From Anthopleura xanthogrammica (Eukaryota > Cnidaria > Anthozoa > Actiniaria > Actiniidae), in contig OZ025209.1 in NCBI GenBank assembly GCA_964019055.1, positions 12,012,981-12,076,980 of the forward strand: DNA of 64,000 nt, in the 5' to 3' direction. Positions 49,226 to 59,660 of the stretch are shown one piece after another; the stretch's first letter is position 1, and every line of letters starts with the position of its first letter. The notes beneath the pieces were generated by a model. The model had not been told where the DNA came from, ran no database searches, and saw only the letters and a program-made list of their open reading frames with translations. Both the position numbers and the translations under genes were made by a program.

Positions 49226-49235
49226 TATTTATATA
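49226..49235 (-). promoter_or_regulatory. TATA box of the Cys-rich peptide gene
   Basis: TATATAAATA on the minus strand, 94 bp upstream of the start codon, within CCTATATAAATACAAG. With a start about 30 bp downstream, the 5' leader would be about 65 bases. Strong TATA promoters are usual for abundant secreted peptides (inference). Confidence 0.65.
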
Positions 49236-49499
49236 GGCACCCTAAAGGGCGTACCTTGTTGGTGAGTTACACTTTCTTGCACAGTTGGAAACATCTGGGT
49301 ATTTCTTGTGGGATAAAATTTCTTTTTTAATAAAAAAAAGGTTCTATTTTGTGGCTAGGCTATTGCCCGTCATTGCACATTATATTAATCCCCATTAGAG
49401 GCAGACGGCAAGACACAAGCTAATCGAACAGACAATTAATATTTCTTAATCAATAGAGATCTACAGGATTTCAGTCTTGCGGTGTTAGTCGCGCCGCTA

Positions 49500-49800
49500 A
49501 AGTGCATTAGAAAAAACCTACTAATGGTCTATCACCAATCGAGCCCTGTGATTGGCTGAGCTACTAGGGGTCTATAAGTGATAGACCTCTAGTAGCGAAA
49601 AGCGCCGGTTTTGAAAACCAAAAAAAAATTATTTAAAGCAAAATCCAAAACTTTTTGCATTCTTTTATTGGACCGATTAGTAGGTTTTTACTAAAACAAT
49701 TAGACCTCTCGCCCTCATGGCCTACGAGTCAATAGCCCATTCGGCCTTCGGCCTCATGAGCTATTGACTCGTAGACCATTCGGACTCGAGGACTAATTGT
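49500..49800. mobile_element. composite palindromic MITE
   Basis: Outer inverted pair AAAAACCTACTAATGGTC / CGATTAGTAGGTTTTTAC, an inner pair around GGTCTATCAC / GTGATAGACC, and an adjoining hairpin at 49698-49800 with arms GCCTACGAGTCAATAGCC and GAGCTATTGACTCGTAG. Confidence 0.7.
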
Positions 49801-50820
49801 TAAATATTACTTTTGCTGTAACTTAACACTAAACATTTGAAATTCTTTCATGCCACATAAACGCAGCTAACACTTAACTGGCTTTTTGCCTGCAAAGCAA
49901 AATTTCACTTCTTCGTTCGAAGAAAAAGTTTGCATAAAAATTTGAAAGATATTTTCAAAAAAACTTCTCTAACAGCCGTAGGGATTATTTATGACCTATT
50001 AACCTTGGTTTTATTTCTTGTTTTCATAACAGTTTGAGGATTAAAATAAATGTTTTAATGATTAGATCTTATTAATGTGGGGATATATTTTTGACCGCGC
50101 TATCGAAGGAATTTATCACGACCAGGGGGTTGGAGATATAAAATAGGCTATTTGTGGTAAGGCAACACTGGTTTCATCGGTTTTGCTTAACGATGGGAAA
50201 TCACACGGCGAAATAGTTAATAGACTAATAGAGGTCAAAATATCTTATTTCCATTGTTTTCTCTATTTCACTATTATAAATTAACAAGTAATTTTCGGCT
50301 TTTAAAGGTTAAGTAAAATTACTCGTTTGTTTCCAACTACCGATAAGCTGAGCTCAAGATAAAGAAACTATTTTTATATGTCAAATTTAAAACTATTTTT
50401 ATATGTCAAATTTAACCAAAAAATGACGGTTTTTAATTATACATTTTTCCCCTAGTTGAATTCGTTGTTAAACCTCAGGTTCGGTCATACTGTAAGTAAA
50501 AACCAACCACATTTTAGTGGTTCATCTTGGTGCTTTTTTAAATTGATTTAATGCGTCAAGACTCTCGTTTTGGTCAATTGAGAACGTTACCTGATATCAA
50601 ACCTGTTTTGTGCCTTTTAACTTATGCGCGAAAAAAAAAAACCGGTTGGTTACCATGACAACTATATTTATGAAACTTCCATGCCGTTTACAAATTAAGA
50701 AAAAGTCATCATTTTTTTTTTTTTTTTTCTTCTTTACTCTCTTTCTTTCTCTTTCTTGGACCTTATTGGAACGTAGTCTAGAACGAATGAAAGGAAACAA
50801 TAAGGGAAACAAGAGGGGAA

Positions 50821-50852
<32 letters not shown>

Positions 50853-50870
50853 AAAAAAGAAAGAAAGAAG
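50821..50870. repeat. (AAAG)n microsatellite
   Basis: About twelve imperfect AAAG units. An 18-bp T run lies 100 bp upstream. Confidence 0.92.
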
Positions 50871-51957
50871 GAAAAAGAAAACGAAAAAAACTTGACTTTT
50901 TTTTACATTGCATGGCAATAGACAAGCTACGTGATCTATGTTAACATCAAGCAGTGCAAGACGACAGAGGTCCTGACCACAACAACAATGCTAAGACCAC
51001 AAAATAATATCTTAAACGTTAGGACCCATAGAGTATTACAGTTATTAACCAGAGCACACGACAATCTATTGATGCCTTCATTCTTCTAAAGACACACTTA
51101 ATTCCCAACCTCTTTGGGAAATATGAAAAAAAAAGGTGAGAAAGTAATTGTGGTTAAGGAATGGTGACTTTTATGCTCTAATCTACAGACATTGAAGTTG
51201 AGGCTCGAGAAAGGAAAATCATTCTTTTAAATAGCTTCATCCTGGCCAATCTTAATGCCACAACATCGTTATTTGTTAAACTAGCTGGCAAAAGAAGCTG
51301 GCAAAAGAACATCTTAGGAAAATATCTGGAAAATATATTGTTCTTGTAAAGCACTAAAAATTTTTGAGAAAATTCTACGAGAAAAACATGGCTTGGTGCC
51401 AACTCTTTTTTTACGATTTTGCCTTCTAAAACTCCAAAATTACTCAAGATTTTGCTTCAAACTTTCAGATATTACTAAATATAACATTCTCTATTGATTT
51501 ATAGTTTAAATTTGCTTGTAGCTTTGAAGCAATCCCTGTAAAAAAAAATCTGAACAATGACGTTAATAAAAATTAATTTGGCCTTTGCTATAAACCATGA
51601 TTTGAAAGTAAGATTGGACTTTTTTTTTGGTCTGCAGTTTGCTTGTGCTACTTGTTGCATTCGTTTTACTGGTTCAGTAGAGTACCTTGCAAATAAGCTC
51701 AAACCATCCACAAACCCACATATAAATCAAGCATTGCTTATATTAAATTCCATCCTTTTTCCTTATTGTTAATCAAAATTAAACTGTTCTTAGGATTCTG
51801 AGTTTTTCAACAGAAAAGGATGAATAATTTATCATTTTTTGATTGCTTGTTTAAGAATTTAGTTCATTTTTTCCGCAACACCAAAAGTCTAGTCAGAAAA
51901 AATGTTTTCTAGCTCAGTGGCCGGCAGCTAACGACTTCATTCCTTACATCATTCACC

Positions 51958-52100
51958 ATTTTCCATACATCGGTTCACTGGTCACAGATAAAGCATTCAA
52001 TCGAGGCTGCAAGGTAGTTTCAAAGGATTATTTAAATTTGAACCTTGCAAACTCAACTGATTGCTTAGTCTGTGACCAGTGAACCGATGAATGGAAAGAG
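51958..52100. mobile_element. palindromic MITE
   Basis: Inverted arms TTTCCATACATCGGTTCACTGGTCACAG and CTGTGACCAGTGAACCGATG. The interior TCGAGGCTGCAAGGTAGTTTC resembles 20390-20412, where TCGAGGCTGCAGGGTAGCTTT is found. Confidence 0.8.
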
Positions 52101-53823
52101 GTGAATGAATATGGGCCTTTTCTTCTTGGGTTCGTTTACTTTCTCGGATTTTTATAACGTGCAAGAGATTATGAAGTACTTTTATAACGTGAGGTGGGTG
52201 TATAAAGACCCTTAAATGTTTTTCCAAAAAGCATTTTGTTATCGTAACTCAGGAATGGTGAGTTATGCCTGCGGTAACCCAGCTGTAATATTGTGCCTTT
52301 TCTTGTCGCTGATCAACACCCACGTTAACCATTTTACGTGGCCATGACATCATAGTGCTATTTAATGCCATCTTGCTTCTTGTCGGACATCAAATGATGG
52401 TTTTGTTCAAGCCGGTCCATTAGTCTTTCTTCCACTCTTTGGCCTTTTTTTAACTAGACCAAAAGGGCATCAAAAGTGGACCTTAAAATGTGACTGTGTC
52501 TGACTACGATTGACTATGATATTTTGGCTTCTTTTGTTGTTGATTTTCAGCTTCTTAATTTTTGATGACTAAATCTTTTGGCACATGTCACCGATGGGAA
52601 CTAATGAATGTTTAATGTCATTTTTTGTAACAGTTTTTCAAAAAGTCGTCGACGTTATAGACCCCATTAAAACAGGGTGGCACAGGGGTTACGCGTGACG
52701 CGTGATTTGGCTTTTTTGGACCGTGATTCGTGAAATTCAAAAATATATGTCCGTGATACGTGATCTGCTTATTTTGAAGACCGTGATCCGTGAAAATTCG
52801 TATTGCACCCTAAATCCCAGTATTGAGGTTAGTCATTAATCGTTTTTTCGTGATTCGTGAATTCATGAAAAATTTGTCCATGATTCGCGACCGATACCAA
52901 CTGTCAAAGAACACAAAAAAAATATTTGAATTTTTTTATTATTTAACATTAAAAACTTAGAAAAAGTTAGGTTTCCGGTGAAATCACTTCCGGTTTTGTT
53001 ATTTCCCGGTAGATAACATATTATTGCCCGCTGAGAGCCGTTGCCGGAGAAACAATCAGAGTACGAGAAAAATGGACTTTGACAGTTGGTATATAACAAC
53101 AAGCATTGTCGTCTCTGGACCACAAAACACACTGTTTCCCTCGGTCCCAGTCATTAAAAGTGTTAATTGTATCGACTCACTAGTATGCATCCATAATAAC
53201 AGCTATTGTGTCTCGTGCTGGTAACACAACAAAAAAAATTGAAATTATTGCTTTGCCAGCGCGAGGCAGCTTAAATAACGGTGGTCTTTGGTGTATAAAT
53301 CTAATATAAGCAGGAAATTGTAATTTTGAGTGATTTTGAACGTCTTGAAAATTCACTCGTTTCCTAGCATACATAAACTCGCGGCACGAAATTCTTACGA
53401 CCACTGTCACTAAAAAATTAATATCTCAAAAATTCTTTAAAAAACTGTAAGAGCTTTACTTGTAGGATATTCCCAGATAAATTCTCTTTCGAGTGAATCT
53501 TTAGTCATGTTTTTTGGTCTCCTGCATGTCGATAAATAAATTTTTGAAATTCAACAAGTTGGCGAAATGCATATAAGGGTTCGCCAGTTTGTGTTTAATA
53601 TGAAAGTTCTGACCCTAAAAATCACATAATCAATAAATTTTTTTTGATTCTGTTGCGATTTCATTATTTTTTTGACGGTCAAAGTTGGTAAAAATGCGTG
53701 TTTTGGGCACCCTTTAGAAACATTTCGGAGCAGCTAGAGGAGAATGGTACCTAGCTCGTGTGACGTCATTTACGGGACTTGTTGATCAAGAGTTCAAGGG
53801 TTTTTCCTAGTAGAATCGAGCGT

Positions 53824-53966
53824 AGAGTACAAACACTAAAAGTGTGCAATACTTTGCACTATTTACCACTAAATAGTGTTGATTAAACAATAGAGAACAA
53901 TAGAATTAGCATAATTTACCAGTATTTAGTGGTATTTATGTTGCACACTTTTAGTGTTTGTACTCT
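53824..53966. mobile_element. MITE nested in the transposon, upstream of the THAP exon
   Basis: Inverted ends AGAGTACAAACACTAAAAGTGTGCAA and the exact complement TTGCACACTTTTAGTGTTTGTACTCT (26 bp). Flanking TA on both sides may be the target duplication. Lies 64 bp before the transposase ATG. Confidence 0.85.
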
Positions 53967-54332
53967 AGTCTTAGAAAAAAGTTATCTAAAATAGTGAAAA
54001 TCGAAAATCGGCTTAGTTTTATTGTTATCATGCCCGACCGCTGTGTTGTCGGGGGCTGTGGGAATGAAAATAGCCGTGAGAATGGCATTTCGTTGCACAG
54101 AATCCCTTTTTTTGGAGACGATCGTCCTGAAGCCGTCAGACGCCGCAAGAAGTGGACTGATTTTGTCCTTCTCACGAGGAAGAAATGGAGTGCAACTCGT
54201 ATGTCCACGATTTGTTCGGAGCATTTTAAAGTTGAAGACTATACGCGACAGTTTATCTTAGTTGCTGGACAATCAGCGCCTAACAGCCAAAGATTAATTC
54301 GAGATGACATCGGTATCGTTGCCATACCATCA

Positions 54333-54662
54333 GGGAGCATTCATTTTTTAGGAGGGGGGGGGGGGGGGGGGGGGGCCGGAGGAATTAGGGGGGGGGGGTC
54401 ATTAAAAAATTACTAGATAAAAAGGGGGGGTCAACGTTTTTTTAACGTTGAACCAGGGGGGTCATGAATAAGAATACAGTCTTTTTTTTTTTTTTTTTTA
54501 GTCTTTTTCTGGAGGGGGGGGGCTAGAAAATTTTTACATTTGGAAGTGGGGGGGGGTTATCAAAATATTCAATTCCTTACCATGGGGGCTAGCATTTTTT
54601 TTCTGTTTGATTCCTCTAATTCCTCCGGCCCCCCCCCCCCCTCCTAAAAAATGAATGCTCCC
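54333..54662. mobile_element. G-run MITE inserted in the THAP exon, TCA target duplication
   Basis: Inverted ends GGGAGCATTCATTTTTTAGG and CCTAAAAAATGAATGCTCCC, each followed inward by a long G (or C) run and a GGCCGGAGGAATTAGGG block. TCA stands at 54330-54332 and again at 54663-54665. Element plus one TCA is 333 bp, a multiple of three. The host reading frame is intact on both sides of it. The interior has further G runs (GGGGGGTCA) and a T run. Confidence 0.9.
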
Positions 54663-57027
54663 TCAGTAAACAAGAAGAAGATGAAAACTGGAGTGCACAT
54701 GGAGTCAGATACAAAACGATCGAGACGAATGGTAAGAATGGCGTCCATAATTTTTTTAGCTCTAAAGTAAACTTTAAAACTGCATATAATAAAACGATCA
54801 ACCTATTGATTCATTCATCTGCTAATAAACAGATCGTGAGAGAAGCTTTACGATCGACCAACCTTCAACAACAACCAGACACAGCTGAGGAGCAAGTGCC
54901 TGATCAAAGCACAGATCAGAGGCCTGATGAAACTGAGCAGCTTGAAACAGTCGTAGAGGGAATGTCGGAAGAACATGAACTGAATGATTTGGTATGTCTA
55001 GAAAACATTACAAACACTTGACTGAGCACAAAACTGCAAACTCCTTGTTGTTACAATATATGGCGGTGTTACAATGGCCTTCTTGCTTTCTTGTAGTGTA
55101 AGTCCACTCAAGCACCAATTCAGGAATGCCTGAGTTGTAACTCCCTCAAGAGAAAAAATCGTCAGCTGCGACACCAGTGGATTTCTGCTAAGACAAAACT
55201 TAGAAACTACAGAGTCCAAAAGAGAAGAGAGCAGCAACAACAACAGAAGCTAGCAACTGATCATAAAGGTATATTTTGCTCTTTTGGCATATATATCTAG
55301 TATATGTATATTTTGATCTTGATGTATGATGAAAATTTACTTGTCAGGCCCATCAAATCCACCTCCTCCTGAATCTGTACCAAGATGTAATGAAGAACAT
55401 TGTGACAGTGATTATGAAATGGAGAGTTTGCATGATCAGAGTACTGATGATGGTACCATTACTGAGGAAGAGCCAGTGACTGAAGAAGAAACAGAGGGAG
55501 AGACAACAGAACCTGAACCAGAAGAGGAAACTGATCAAAGGTTTGCTTATTTTTCTAAAAGGTTGGATAATAATAAATGCAATACCTTATAGAAATTATG
55601 AATAAAACAAGAACCTTTATTCGTGCTTATAATTATAGATCGAGAGTCTACATCAAAGATGACAACTTGAGGCATGAACCAAAGCACATTGTGTTTTTGT
55701 CCCAACTTTTGCTGTTGTTTCAATTCTGTCATTTTTGCAAAAGTGGCAACCCTTTGACTGAAACGAGGGAAGTTGGAACAATGATAGAAGTAAGGACAAC
55801 ATGCTCAAATCCAAAATGCAGGAAAGACTACACATGGAAGTCAGCCAAACTTCCCAGGGACAAGAATTGCTGCTGGCAATTTATTACTGTGTTTTGCTAT
55901 CCTCTTAGCTGGGGGTTCTGCAAGTAAAGTCTTTCAAGTGTTTAGACACATGGGTCTTTCTTGCATTACTCTCACTACATTCTTTTATCACCAGCGAGTA
56001 AGTAAAATCTCAAAACAAGTAATAAGTAATACAGCAGTTATATATATTGTCATATACAATTTCTTATATATGGAGACTGATTCTGCAAGTAGGTGCTTTT
56101 GCTATTTTGCATGCCAAACCTGAAAATCATTCATGGCCCAAAAAGGAGCATAGATTATAACTTTACAATAAGTCTATGACCAATCTTGAATTATTCATTT
56201 TCCTTTTCTTTGCTAGACCATCCTATTTCCTTCCATCTACATCCACTGGAAGAAGTACCAGCAGACAGTGTTTGAAAAGGTCAAGACCCTTGGGAAAGGT
56301 GTTGTAATTGCAGGTGATGGGAGGCACGATAGTATAGGGCACAGTGCAAAGTACTGTGCCTACACACTATTTTGCTGTACATTACCCCTCATTCTACATT
56401 TCACATTAGTGCAGGTAAAAATAACATGATTTTATAATTTAAAGACATTTTGGTTTGACCTGGCTACATTTATATTCCCAATCCATTGATCCAGTTTTTT
56501 TGATTTAGAGAAATGAAGCTGACAGTAGTCCTGCTATGGAGTATATGGCATTTGACAAGTGCATGACCTTCATTCTGGGAAGTGGAATAGCCATAGCATC
56601 ATTCATATCTGACAGACACACCTCCATCGCCAAACACATGAAAGAAAAACTGGCACATATCAAGCACTACTTTGATTTATGGCATATTAAAAAAAGTAAG
56701 TTGTTCTGGTATATACAGTGTTTTACAGCACACCATTTTGATAGTTATATTTTTTTTTCTTCAGAAATCCACAAGGTATTGCTAAAAATCTCAAAAGAGA
56801 GCAACTGTGAGGGAGTAGTTGATTGGATAAAACCATGCACTAACCACTTCTACTGGAGTGTTACAACGACAATAACTGGAAGTGGAAAAGTTATCTGGGC
56901 TAAGTTCAAATCCTATTTAAGCCACATAACTAACAAGCATGAAAAATTGGATGACCCACTATTTGATAAGTGTGCACATTCAAGAGAGATCCCAGAACGT
57001 AAATGGTTGCGAAAAGGTAATATATAG

Positions 57028-57090
57028 ATTCCATAGTTTATTAGAAAATTGAAAAAGCTCTGACCAAACAACAACTTATTTTCAAAAATC
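57028..57090 (+). repeat. decayed copy of the next exon's start, inside a transposase intron
   Basis: ATTCCATAGTTTATTAGAAAATTGAAAAAGCTC and following bases match the start of exon 57151 (ATTCCATAGCTTATGAGAAAATTGAAAAAGCTC) at about 123 bp distance, with a stop-creating change. This is a partial tandem duplication across the acceptor. Confidence 0.85.
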
Positions 57091-58527
57091 AAAAAAAAAT
57101 TGTTCAAAGAGAATAGAAACCCTGATTGATTTTATCTTATTTACTCCTAGATTCCATAGCTTATGAGAAAATTGAAAAAGCTCTCACCAAAACAAGACTT
57201 ATTGCAGCAATTGAAAAGGCATCAACAGAAGACCAGACTAGCTGTTTAGAAGGATTTCATTCAGTGCTCAACCACTTTGCTCCTAAAATGATTGGCTTCT
57301 CATATGTTGGAATGTTATGCAGGTTTGACTGTCACCATAATTTAATGAGTATTAACCAATTTCACTGCAATAAATAATTATGTACCTAATTATCAATTGA
57401 TTGGTTTTAGACACATCATTGCAGCCCTTCACTTTAACAGCAACCTTCACAGAGACTCAAAAAAAAGACCAGATGGCTCTGAACAGTTGGTTGTGATATA
57501 TCCAAAATTTAAGAATGGAGAGGCTACTGTAAGGAATGTGAAACTGACACCTTCATTTGGTAAGACAGCTACATGTATGATGCAAATGATCATATTTTCT
57601 TTCATAATAAAAAGTTATTTGTATCCCTCAAGCTCTTTGAGAAAGAATGTATCATTGTTGCATGAACAGTCTTTCTCCAGACTTGACACATCTGTAGGAT
57701 GGCTCAAAACAAAAGCTCTATCTTTTGTTTATGTCCTTTATTATGATAATCAGTGCCGAATAGATGGTAATGTATGGTATTTTGAAATTTAGATTATGTG
57801 GAAGATGTCTACCAGACAATGCTCAGTAATGTAAACAGTGACGTCCTGCAAAATACAATTCAAGAACTAAAGGACATGACACCACTTCCAATGAATACAA
57901 TGTTGGAGAAAGAAAACAAAAAAGATGCCATTGAAAAACACAAAACTGTTAGTGATGTACCCTCTACCATGCCTGGTATGTAATGTATCATTCTGGTTTT
58001 TAATTTTTTTCATAAAATTACCATAAAAAAATCTATTGTCCTCTCTTTCTAAAATTTGATCGGGATAAATAAATAAAATATAATAAAATAAATGCTATTT
58101 TCAAATGTAAAATAAAAATGATATGGATTGATTAATGGAATGTTTGATTATGACACTTACTTTGGTTTAAAAAAAGGTTTTGGTTCCTTTATTTTTCAGA
58201 AACAGCAGTTGTGACTGAACCACAAGCAAGGGCAAGACGCAACCCTTGCTGCTCATTTTGCAAGAACCCTATGAAGGGCCATAAAAATGTTTTAGATTGC
58301 CCCAAAAACAGACCAAATTGATACATTGCCATGTACATTTGTATAAATATAATGATTTTATTTTGCACAGTTTTGGCCTACCAATGCACCTATCAGTGGT
58401 TTTCCCAAGGCTGCTAACCCCAGGCCAGGGGCATTGTCTAAAAAAAATCATGCATGTTGTCTAAAATATTCAGTTTACAGTAAATTGCAACACTGCTGAA
58501 CATGTCTATAAGTTCAAATCACCAATA

Positions 58528-58963
58528 TCAAAACCTTGAAATTCTTCTTCCTCTTTTCTGAATTTTAGTCGAATGACAATGATAGGCACATGCCGGCAAA
58601 GGGATTCTCTTTCCACCTAAATAACCATGTACCAAATGGGTAAACTCTCGGTAGGCTACACTTCTTAAGAATCTGTTGAAAAGTAACAACAAAAAAAGAA
58701 AGACTTATAAGACCCAAACTTAATACATTGCTAGTTGAAGCTCGGTTAAATAAAATCAAGGAAATGTAGTTTACCGTTCCTCTGATGCGGTTTTCTTGTA
58801 TCATGTCCTGTTCCTCTTCTTACATTTATCTGCAGACAGTCGCAACGACCATCGTTCTAAACATACAGGTATGAAACCGGGATGTAAAGTTGTACAAGAT
58901 GGCGTCACGTCGAAGTCATCGCCATCCTGGGTTTGGCTGACTTGTTCGTAGTCCGTCGAGTTT
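58528..58963 (-). pseudogene. P2X7-like C-terminal ('ballast') domain gene in the transposon
   Basis: Minus strand, convergent with the transposase. Exon 58963-58775 gives SCTTLHPGFIPVCLERWSL, like the LHPGF..VCL.RWVL block of P2X7 C-terminal domains. Exon 58672-58528 gives RFLRSVAYREFTHLVHGYLG followed by GKRIPLPACAYH, like YRQF..W..G.LG..R...P.C. The join (CG|A) is in frame. A TGA at 58803-58801 interrupts the first exon nine codons before the donor. The expected upstream Cys-rich part (C.CG.C..CC) was not found. An ATG-led frame just before (from about 59047, MSNCSSECSERS...) is acidic as N-termini of these proteins are, but is out of frame with the domain. Role in the element is unknown; the domain in P2X7 binds zinc and guanine nucleotide. 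Likely inactive here. Confidence 0.6.
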
Positions 58964-59460
58964 CTAGCACGTATTTGCTTTCTTCATCAAAATCAGAAAT
59001 GTAGCTCCTTTCAGAGCATTCACTACTGCAATTGGACATACTTTTATAAGGGAATAAACGGTTTATACTGCAACAACCTTGAAGGGAAGCTAGTGATCTT
59101 CTATATAGATTTCAAGTCTTTTCAATGAACGAGTCCCGTAAATGACGTCACAACAACTAGTCCCAGGCTCCCTAGGTCGCTCGGCTTTTTACTTCGTTTT
59201 ACCAACTTTGACCGTCAAAAAAATAATGAAATCGCAACAGAATCAAAAAAAATTTATTGATTATGTGATTTTTAGGGTCAGAACTTTCATATTAAACACA
59301 AACTGGCGAACCCTTATATGCACTGACCATCTGCAGTCTTCAGCTCTGCATGCAAATTAATTTTAGGCGGCCAAAACAAATTTATAAGAGAATGTATGGG
59401 ACTTACGATAGAAATTTAAAATAAATCATTTCTCTAGCTGAATAAATTGCAATAAAACAT

Positions 59461-59660
59461 CTTTAAGTCATAGTTTGTACGTTCAGTAATCTGCTGATAA
59501 AGTTTCAGTGCGATCTGAGGCTTTAAAATAAGGTTTTTAAAAATAATTTAATCTTAAGAATTATTTAGCAATACTTTTAAAAACCCCATTTAAAAGCCTC
59601 AGATCGCACTGAAACTTTGCCAGCAGATTACTGAACGTACAAACTATGAATTTTAAGGTT
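59461..59660. mobile_element. palindromic MITE
   Basis: Arms of about 75 bp: CATAGTTTGTACGTTCAGTA through GATCTGAGGCTTTAAAAT on the left, and the near-perfect complement on the right (AAAGCCTCAGATCGCACTG to TACTGAACGTACAAACTATG). Loop AT-rich. Confidence 0.88.

Larger units (their letters stand above)
49236..53567. other. intergenic region left of the THAP transposon
   Basis: No gene supported. Contents: palindromic MITEs at 49500-49800 and 51958-52100, an (AAAG) microsatellite at 50821-50870 preceded by a T run, and short CGTGATTCGTGA-type iterations at 52690-52890 that also occur near 28180-28290. The rest is featureless AT-rich sequence. Confidence 0.55.
54030..58321 (+). pseudogene. THAP-domain DDE transposase gene, interrupted
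   Basis: Exons (GT-AG, phases matching): 54030-54332 plus 54666-54731 (one exon split by a MITE), 54833-54991, 55097-55268, 55348-55540, 55639-55997, 56217-56414, 56509-56695, 56765-57016, 57151-57322, 57411-57559, 57793-57975 and 58200-58321. Start MPDRCVVGGC begins a C2CH THAP DNA-binding domain (Cys pair, Trp, ICSEHF). Then follow a basic Gln-rich coiled segment, an acidic linker, a Cys-pair region (CHFC, CSNPKC), a helical SKVFQVFRHM region and the catalytic core: GDGRHDSIGHSAKY, FISDRH, DLWHIKK and LEGFHSVLNHFAPK, plausible sources of the D, D and E residues. A CCSFC...H...C zinc knuckle ends it. Breaks: the MITE in exon 1 brings an in-frame stop near 54414, and a 1-bp insertion near 55838 shifts frame inside exon 55639-55997. 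The reading of the core as Kolobok-like is from memory of the family. Confidence 0.8.
53568..59322. mobile_element. THAP / P2X7-like DNA transposon with identical 126-bp inverted repeats
   Basis: Left end 53568-53693 and right end 59197-59322 are inverted copies that read the same at all 126 positions, beginning TGCATATAAGGGTTCGCC. TGCA is palindromic, so either it belongs to the ends or the element is 53572-59318 with a 4-bp TGCA target duplication. Farther in, a 19-bp block (TGACGTCATTTACGGGACT) stands inverted at 53761-53779 and 59132-59150, a possible binding site for the transposase. Inside are a THAP-transposase gene (plus) and a P2X7-like domain gene (minus), facing each other. The gene content resembles Kolobok-like and other THAP-carrying elements, but TTAA duplication, expected of Kolobok, is absent, so the superfamily is left open. 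Two MITEs are nested within. Confidence 0.88.

Noticed and set aside
50610..50921. 103-aa Lys/Phe-rich open frame
   Set aside because: Spans a T run and an AAAG microsatellite; low complexity.
53568..59322. Assignment of the transposon to P element or Kolobok outright
   Set aside because: THAP and core motifs fit both in part, but P elements should give an 8-bp duplication and Kolobok TTAA; only TGCA is seen, so the superfamily is left open.
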